A stretch of 30,234 bases of DNA, taken from the NCBI GenBank assembly GCA_964612675.1, contig CAZTDD010000085.1, positions 1 to 30,234 on the forward strand, written 5' to 3'. The notes under the pieces are model-generated. The model saw nothing but the letters and a program-made list of their open reading frames with translations, was not told the DNA's origin and searched no databases. Below, piece after piece: positions 25,140-30,234 of this stretch. How positions within the stretch are numbered: the stretch's first letter is position 1; every line of letters begins with the position of its first letter. Origin of the DNA: CAZTDD01 sp964612675. Its GTDB lineage: Bacteria > Hinthialibacterota > Hinthialibacteria > Hinthialibacterales > JAKPRU01. A program made the position numbers and the translations under genes.

Positions 25140-25802
25140 CTACACACCGCTCGTAAGCCCATACTCCATCGCGAACTTCACAAGCTCCGCCAGATTCTTC
25201 ATGCCAAGCTTCCGCATACTCCGGCTTCGATAGGTTTCCACCGTTTTCCGCGAAAGACTCACAATCTGCGCTATTTCCTCACTCGTCCTCCCTTCCACAA
25301 CATACAACAGCACCTCCCTCTCACGAGGCGTCAAGGTACTTAACGGGGACTCAGGCACATCGGACTCAAAGCGTTCCGCATAGTCCTGGATCGCGCTATC
25401 GGCGATTTTGTCGCTCAGGTAACGCCGCCCCGACATGACAGTGGTTACCGCCTCGATAACCTCTCTCCCGGCGCACTCCTTCAGCACATACCCTCTGGCC
25501 CCCGCGTGTAACGCCCGGCAGATATGTTCTTTCGTGCCATGCATCGATAGGATAACAACCTTCGTCTCGGGTGAGACGTGACGTATCCGCTGCGTCGCGT
25601 CGAGACCGTTCATTCCCGACATCGAAATATCGATCACAACAACGTCCGGCCGCAATTCGGCGGCGAGCTGCACGGCTTCCAACCCGTCATCGGCCTGGCC
25701 GACAACGATAATCTCTCCCGAGGATTCGAGTATATAACGCACCCCGTCTCGCACAACCGCATGATCGTCGGCAAGAAGGACCGAAATCTTATTTTGATCC
25801 AC
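25140..25802 (-). CDS. NarL/FixJ-type response regulator with LuxR HTH
   Basis: 220 residues. Receiver (about 5-120) with D12/D13, phospho-acceptor D58 (VIDISMSGMNG), S86 and K108; linker; C-terminal LuxR-type HTH (about 150-212) with LTPREREVL, GRTSEEIAQIVSLSRKTVE and a YRSRSMRKLGM recognition segment. It should bind DNA as a dimer after phosphorylation. The start codon is GTG at 25802, preceded by GAGGAG about 6 nt away. It lies 88 bp after the NarX-type kinase on the same strand, so the two form a classic pair. Target genes are not evident. This is the only DNA-binding regulator in the window. Confidence 0.94.
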   Translation of the reverse strand: MDQNKISVLLADDHAVVRDGVRYILESSGEIIVVGQADDGLEAVQLAAELRPDVVVIDISMSGMNGLDATQRIRHVSPETKVVILSMHGTKEHICRALHAGARGYVLKECAGREVIEAVTTVMSGRRYLSDKIADSAIQDYAERFESDVPESPLSTLTPREREVLLYVVEGRTSEEIAQIVSLSRKTVETYRSRSMRKLGMKNLAELVKFAMEYGLTSGV

Positions 25803-25890
25803 CTCGTACTCCTCACTTTTGGTCTCTGAAAATCAATCACGTAGAAGCCCTAATCCAATCATACGAATTCAATACGCCGGGTCGAATACT

Positions 25891-28233
25891 TCACGACGCG
25901 AGTTCGACAATCACACTTGTTCCTCTGCCCGGTGCCGAATCGATATGGGTCTTCGCTCCCACCGCCCTCGCTCTTTCATTCATAATGGTCAGCCCCCAGT
26001 TTTGACTCGATGCATCCGTGCGAACCTCATCCGGATCGAATCCGATCCCATTGTCGGATACCGAAATGCGAACGCCCTGTTCCGTCTTCTGAACCGCAAT
26101 CACAACTTCGCTTGCTTGCGCATGTTTGGCCACATTGCTCAAGGCTTCCTGTACAATCCGGAAAGCCGCCGTTTCCTGTCGCGAAGGAAGCTCCATTGGG
26201 ATGTCGCCACCCTCCACGGTTGTCTTGATACCCACGTTCCGTTCGAACCGCTCTCCATACCAGCACAATGCGGCATACAGCCCGTAATCATCCAACATCG
26301 GTGGGCGAAGATCCGCCATCACATTCCGAATGCGTTCCATCGTCGCCTCCACCTGCTCGGTGGCCTGGTTGAGACGATCCAACACTTCAGGGATAGCCCA
26401 CGTTTCCAGTTGGTCGCGTACGATGTTTAGATTGATGCCCAGTGAGGTCAGCGTTTGACCGACCTGATCGTGCAATTCCCGCGCGAGACTCCGACGTTCA
26501 ATCTCTTGAAGATCCGCAAGGCGCATCGACAGCTCTCGAAGGTCCGCCCGTGAGCGTTCCAGGAATCGCTGCAGCGTCTTCTGGTGCGTAATATCGACCG
26601 CACAGCCGTAAACCCTGTCCGCTTCTCCGGACGAGGTACGTGAACAGGTGATCGATATAATCCAAGTCATCACTCGGCCGTTCTTGTGAATGAACCGCTT
26701 CTCGATGCTGTAGCGATCCATCTCCCCCCGAATAAGCCGTTCGAATTGCTCCTTGTCCATTTCCAAATCGTCCGGATGTGTCAGTTCGACCCAGTGTTTC
26801 TGTAAGAGTTCTTCTCTCGAATAACCGAACATCGCACAGAGTTGGTCGTTCACCTCGATCCACTCCCCGTTCGGTTTCGCGATCGCCATCCCGACAACAC
26901 CCAATTCAAAATACTTTCGAAACCGTTCTTCGCTTTCACGGAGCGCATCGGTTTTTCGCTTGCTTTCGAGCAAATGCCATAATGTTTCCCCAAGCAATGT
27001 CAGATGTTTGACATCGAGTTCGTCGTAATCGGTTTGCTTATTGGCCATCGCCGCCACAGCGACAACCCGCTCGCCTTCAAACACCGGTACTCCCATAAAC
27101 CGGCTTATGTGGACATGGCCCTCCGGGCATCCCTTTTTCGCGGGGTGTGCCGCTGCGTAATCGTTGACAATCAGAGGACGCTGCGTGCGGACGATTTCTC
27201 CCCACAGACCGGCTTCCGATACCTGGAACTCGATCGGTTTGTCCAGAATCCGGCAGTTGGCCATCGCGAGCTTCGACCATGCGTGAATTGTCATCGTCTC
27301 CTGGTCTTCGCTCACAAATCCCAGAAAGCCCATTTCGCTGGCCGTAATGACACCCCCCTTATCGAGCACAAAATCGCACAGCTCATTCCTGGAGCGATCT
27401 TCCATTTGATGCAGCTGCAGCTGGGCCAGGAGACGCAACTCGTTCAATTTCAGGACGTGCTCGGCATGTTTCCGTTCTGTAATATTATTGAAAATGCAGA
27501 CAATTTCGCCGGAAGGCAAACGGAAAACATAATTCTCCGCCCAAAAACAGAGACGGGAATCCTGGTAAATCGCAGCGGGAAGAAACATGCTTTTCCCTGT
27601 CTTCCAAACCTCCTGGATCGCTTCGAACAGGCCGAGTTGGCGAACTCCGGGAAACATCTCCAAAATGCTGCGCCCGACGATCTTATCGAGAGTCGTCTCG
27701 CACAGTTCAAGCCCCGCCGGATTCATATCCTTGATAATAAAATCATCGCCATCTGCTGAGGCTTCAAAAACCGCAGCACCGTCCCCCATATGGTTGTACA
27801 ATTCCCTATAGCGCTCTTGGCTCTCTTGCAGCGCTTCTTTCACCTCTTTGTAGGGAGTAATATCGATACCGATAATAGCCAATCGAACTACATTGCCATC
27901 ACTGTCGAATATGGGATAAATACTGTTGTCCAAGATCCTTCCCGAACGCTCATCCTCAAAACGGTAAGGAGATTTCGTCTCCAAAACCTGTTGCACTGCT
28001 CCTTTCCGGCTGGCCGCCACGTCGGCCGGCAGATAGGAGTAGATATTCGACCCGATCAACTCCTCCAGTTTCACACCGAGATTGTTCGCCGTCGTCTCAT
28101 TGGAAACGATTACCTTCCCCGACACATCCATCAGAAAGGCAGGTTCATGGATTGCATTCAGAAGCGCCTGGAGGTTCCTTCCCTCTTCCTCAAGACTACT
28201 CAGGTCGGCTTGCGACTTTCGCCGATCGTCCAT
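25891..28233 (-). CDS. NarX/DegS-type sensor histidine kinase with PAS-PAS-GAF-PAS input
   Basis: 780 residues, no membrane segments. PAS1 (about 18-140, AFLMDVSGKVIVSN), PAS2 (about 142-265), GAF (about 280-430, RPLIVNDYAAAHP and SRFMGVPVFEGERVV), PAS3 (about 438-560, GYSREELLQKHWVELTHPDD), HisKA_3 with RRSLARELHDQVGQ (phospho-acceptor H588), and HATPase with VQEALSNVAKHA and DNGIGFD. This kinase class partners with LuxR-type regulators, and exactly such a gene follows 88 bp downstream. ATG at 28233 with GGGGG 10 nt upstream; a promoter is predicted 115 bp upstream. Cytoplasmic sensing of a small molecule, redox state or gas by the PAS/GAF domains is likely; the signal is unknown. Confidence 0.94.
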   Translation of the reverse strand: MDDRRKSQADLSSLEEEGRNLQALLNAIHEPAFLMDVSGKVIVSNETTANNLGVKLEELIGSNIYSYLPADVAASRKGAVQQVLETKSPYRFEDERSGRILDNSIYPIFDSDGNVVRLAIIGIDITPYKEVKEALQESQERYRELYNHMGDGAAVFEASADGDDFIIKDMNPAGLELCETTLDKIVGRSILEMFPGVRQLGLFEAIQEVWKTGKSMFLPAAIYQDSRLCFWAENYVFRLPSGEIVCIFNNITERKHAEHVLKLNELRLLAQLQLHQMEDRSRNELCDFVLDKGGVITASEMGFLGFVSEDQETMTIHAWSKLAMANCRILDKPIEFQVSEAGLWGEIVRTQRPLIVNDYAAAHPAKKGCPEGHVHISRFMGVPVFEGERVVAVAAMANKQTDYDELDVKHLTLLGETLWHLLESKRKTDALRESEERFRKYFELGVVGMAIAKPNGEWIEVNDQLCAMFGYSREELLQKHWVELTHPDDLEMDKEQFERLIRGEMDRYSIEKRFIHKNGRVMTWIISITCSRTSSGEADRVYGCAVDITHQKTLQRFLERSRADLRELSMRLADLQEIERRSLARELHDQVGQTLTSLGINLNIVRDQLETWAIPEVLDRLNQATEQVEATMERIRNVMADLRPPMLDDYGLYAALCWYGERFERNVGIKTTVEGGDIPMELPSRQETAAFRIVQEALSNVAKHAQASEVVIAVQKTEQGVRISVSDNGIGFDPDEVRTDASSQNWGLTIMNERARAVGAKTHIDSAPGRGTSVIVELAS

Positions 28234-28347
28234 GAAGCGAATTCCCCCCGCTTCAGAATAAACCGAAACTTAACCCTATGTACATGAAGACGGTGATGCA
28301 ACAGAAGTAAAACGAGATGTGACATAGTTCGCCATTCGGATAAAGAA

Positions 28348-28376
28348 TAGATACAATTTGGAAGACAACTTGTCAA
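28348..28376 (-). promoter_or_regulatory. Predicted promoter of the NarX-type kinase and its regulator
   Basis: On the minus strand, TTGACA (28376-28371), a 17-bp spacer, then TATCTA (28353-28348). Perfect -35, weak -10, ideal spacing. It would start near 28341 and give a leader of about 108 nt. Confidence 0.45.
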
Positions 28377-28618
28377 TACTACTGGCAAAGATACGCTCAC
28401 AAAGCCCCAAATCACAAACCCAACACCGAATTGGGAAACAACTAATTCCTAGACTCGAACACCCAGCCGGGAGGCCGAGGCTTCAGTCGAGCCGCTCTTC
28501 CTCGATCCCTGAACCTTTAAAGAACTGAAACTGGAACGGATCTCAACCCCCTCCTCTACGGCTGTCATGTTTGCCTTCGGCAAGCCATGAGTGAACGACC
28601 GGGCACATGGGTAACACT

Positions 28619-28901
28619 CCTCCCCCGATCTTCGGGGGAGGAATAGAGGCAATGCTTTGTCTGACTTCTCCCCCAAGCCTGGGGGAGATACAGAGGGGGT
28701 TGACACCTCACTTTTCGCATCCCGCTGATTTTTTGCGACACCGTCAAAGACTGATGGGATCGCAAAAAGTTTGGGATACGGACCTCAACCCCCTCCTAAC
28801 CTCCCCCGATCTTCGGGGGAGGAAAAAGAAAGAGGCTGAATCAAGCCGAGTCCGTCTGCGGTTTCTCCCCCAAAGATTGGGGGAGATTCAGAGGGGGTTG
28901 A
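28619..28901. repeat. Composite palindromic repeat cluster
   Basis: Two rounds of paired hairpins: CTCCCCCGATCTTCGGGGGAG (centre 28630, again 28811), and CTCCCCCAAGCCTGGGGGAG or CTCCCCCAAAGATTGGGGGAG followed by GAGGGGGTTGA (28668-28703 and 28865-28901). Between them lies a third type, TTTTTTGCGA ... TCGCAAAAAGT (28727-28768). This fills the gap between the ABC permease and the kinase promoter region; no gene is seen from 28377 to 28931. Copies of the third type recur at 30061-30201. Confidence 0.7.
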
Positions 28902-28931
28902 ATGCTTCTCTTGTTCCGCCCCGCTGACTTT

Positions 28932-29975
28932 TTACCGCCTCACCTCACGTCCCTCAAAACAGGTATTCACCACCATAACAACCAGCAACAACGCCCCCCA
29001 CGTAAATTCCTTCGTAAAATTGTTGATAAACTCGCCGAACAAATCATGAAATCGAAGCATGTTCAGACCGCTGGACAGGAATTGAAGCGAGAGAACAGCG
29101 AAAACAAGTCCCCAAACACTACCGAATCCGCCGCGCGGATTCACACCCGCCAGGATCGCGACCAGAACCGCCTGCAGAAGATACGAACTCCCGTAATCCG
29201 CCTTCGCCGAATTCACACGCGAAATCATAATAAGCCCAGCGACTCCGGAAAGAAAACCACTCAGCGTATACGTTTTCACAATCAGCTTCCTTACATCGAT
29301 TCCGGAAAACCGTGCGGCTGTCGGATTGCTTCCCATCATATAGAGATGAATCCCCAGTCTGGTTTTGTTCAACACACAATGAAACAAAACAACAAGGAGC
29401 AAAAACACAGCCAATGGGATGGGAATTCGCAAAGGAAAACCGTTGCCGATGTATAAAAATGATTCCGGATATCCCGCTACCGCATGCCCCCTGGTCAAAA
29501 CAAAAGAAATCCCCATATACAGCTGCATCGTACCAAGCGTCGCTAAAATCGGTGTAATCCGTAAATAAGCAATCAAGACGCCATTCAACAAGCCAAGAAG
29601 TAGGCTCGCGCCGAGCATCGCCGTACATGCGGCTCCGATCCCGAGAACATTCATCTCGCCGCCCGTGCCACCGCCAAAAGGCGATGTCAAGATAAACGCC
29701 CCAAGAATCCCAGCCAGATTCGCAATACTGATGACAGATAAATCGATCCCTCCTGTGATCAACGATACCATAATCGCCAAAGCGAAGATCCCAAGCTCGG
29801 GAAATTGGAACGACATGGATGTGAAATTCCTCTGCGTGAAAAACCGGTCAGGATTCAGAACACTCATGATCGCAAAAATGCAGACCGTCCCCACAAAGAG
29901 CCGCGTCAAATTCCCATGCGAGAAAACCCATCCCTTGAATCTAGAGCAACATGAAAACAAAGAACCCATCCTCAT
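28932..29975 (-). CDS. Sugar ABC transporter permease (RbsC/BPD_transp_2 type)
   Basis: 347 residues, about 8-10 hydrophobic membrane segments. It has the family landmarks SLITGGIDLSV, LGTMQLYMGISFVLTRG, GSNPTAARFSGIDVRKL and AILAGVNPRGGFGSVWG of permeases that import ribose, other pentoses or autoinducer-2-like sugars with an ATPase and a periplasmic binding protein. Those partners are not in the window and would lie beyond 30234, upstream on the same strand. Start: ATG 29975 is preferred, because the frame extends to 30107 only through repeat DNA; ATG 29969 is also possible and the ribosome binding site is weak. The substrate cannot be told from the permease alone. Confidence 0.9.
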   Translation of the reverse strand: MRMGSLFSCCSRFKGWVFSHGNLTRLFVGTVCIFAIMSVLNPDRFFTQRNFTSMSFQFPELGIFALAIMVSLITGGIDLSVISIANLAGILGAFILTSPFGGGTGGEMNVLGIGAACTAMLGASLLLGLLNGVLIAYLRITPILATLGTMQLYMGISFVLTRGHAVAGYPESFLYIGNGFPLRIPIPLAVFLLLVVLFHCVLNKTRLGIHLYMMGSNPTAARFSGIDVRKLIVKTYTLSGFLSGVAGLIMISRVNSAKADYGSSYLLQAVLVAILAGVNPRGGFGSVWGLVFAVLSLQFLSSGLNMLRFHDLFGEFINNFTKEFTWGALLLVVMVVNTCFEGREVRR

Positions 29976-30060
29976 CTCGTTTCTTTCGAGAGTGTTCTTC
30001 TTTCGAAAAAAACTCCCGAGGCTGTCTCGAAACAGAAAAAGTGTACGAAAACCTCCGTCT

Positions 30061-30234
30061 CCCCCAAGATTGACGGGATCGCGAAAAGTCCAATAATCGC
30101 CCCTCACCCTAACCCTCTCCCGGGGGGAGAGGGAACTTCCGATGCGAACTTTCGACTTTTTGCGCCCCCCCCAAGATTGACGCCGTCACAAAAAGTCGGG
30201 AGAGCTCTTCTCCCTCTCCCTCTGGGAGAGGGCC
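30061..30234. repeat. Palindromic repeats at the right edge
   Basis: CCCCCAAGATTGACGGGATCG plus GAAAAGT (30061-30089), CCCTCACCCTAACCCTCTCCC with GGGAGAGGG (30102-30132), ACTTTTTGCG ... CACAAAAAGT (30152-30199) and CTCCCTCTCCCTCTGGGAGAGG (30210-30232). The CCCTCACCCTAACCCTCTCCC type is a palindrome known from intergenic DNA of many bacteria. The set continues past the window end. No gene is seen here. Confidence 0.65.

Noticed and set aside
28619..28901. Possible CRISPR-like array from regularly recurring palindromes
   Set aside because: There are only two rounds with unequal spacing, no short unique spacers of constant length and no cas genes.
28607..28927. Open frame of about 106 codons in the hairpin cluster
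   Set aside because: It is composed of repeated hairpin sequence, with no independent coding signal.
29976..30107. N-terminal extension of the ABC permease to 30107
   Set aside because: The extension is encoded by repeat DNA, is not hydrophobic or family-like, and has no ribosome binding site.

Overview
The window (about 30 kb, mid-50s % G+C by eye) looks like chromosome from an uncultivated, free-living Gram-negative-type bacterium. Five signs point this way: very large secreted multi-domain proteins with Thr/Pro-rich linkers and FG-GAP repeats, parallel beta-helix proteins, a Tat-exported Gfo/Idh/MocA oxidoreductase, several multi-PAS sensor kinases, and many intergenic palindromes. Together they recall candidate phyla such as Hydrogenedentota, Sumerlaeota or Poribacteria. 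There is no marker gene, so this placement is inference.

Layout. (1) 0.2-15 kb is a secretome block. A giant metalloprotease with 11 fibronectin-III-like repeats (214-6552, +) converges on a run of three minus-strand beta-helix proteins (12096-6681). The last of these ends in the same FG-GAP module as the protease. A gene-poor kilobase full of repeats (12.2-13.2 kb) follows, then a secreted two-module protein (13294-14952, +) with a recognisable promoter, leader hairpin and strong ribosome binding site. (2) 15-23 kb is a minus-strand signalling block: a receiver-only response regulator, a hybrid histidine kinase, a GAF-PAS protein with a Cys4 tail and no kinase domain, and a second, paralogous hybrid kinase. 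None of the four has a DNA-binding output domain. (3) 23.0-23.8 kb is a repeat-rich gap with a fragment of a cyclopropane-fatty-acid-synthase-type methyltransferase gene, cut off by a mobile-element-like repeat. (4) 23.8-25.1 kb is a Tat-exported Gfo/Idh/MocA oxidoreductase. (5) 25.1-28.2 kb is a NarX-type kinase with its LuxR-type response regulator. (6) 28.3-30.2 kb holds palindromic repeats around an RbsC-type sugar ABC permease.

A plausible common theme is sensing and use of extracellular polymers or sugars: secreted adhesive or degradative proteins, sugar-type oxidoreductase and permease, and abundant sensors. No regulatory link between the blocks can be shown from sequence.

The main observations are: (a) a 192-bp MITE-like element with 18-bp terminal inverted repeats, present twice at about 95% identity, with related solo ends elsewhere; (b) three tandem beta-helix genes whose family module appears cut at the same point at two successive gene boundaries; (c) a roughly 400-residue FG-GAP C-terminal module shared by otherwise unrelated secreted proteins; (d) an output-less tandem kinase cluster.
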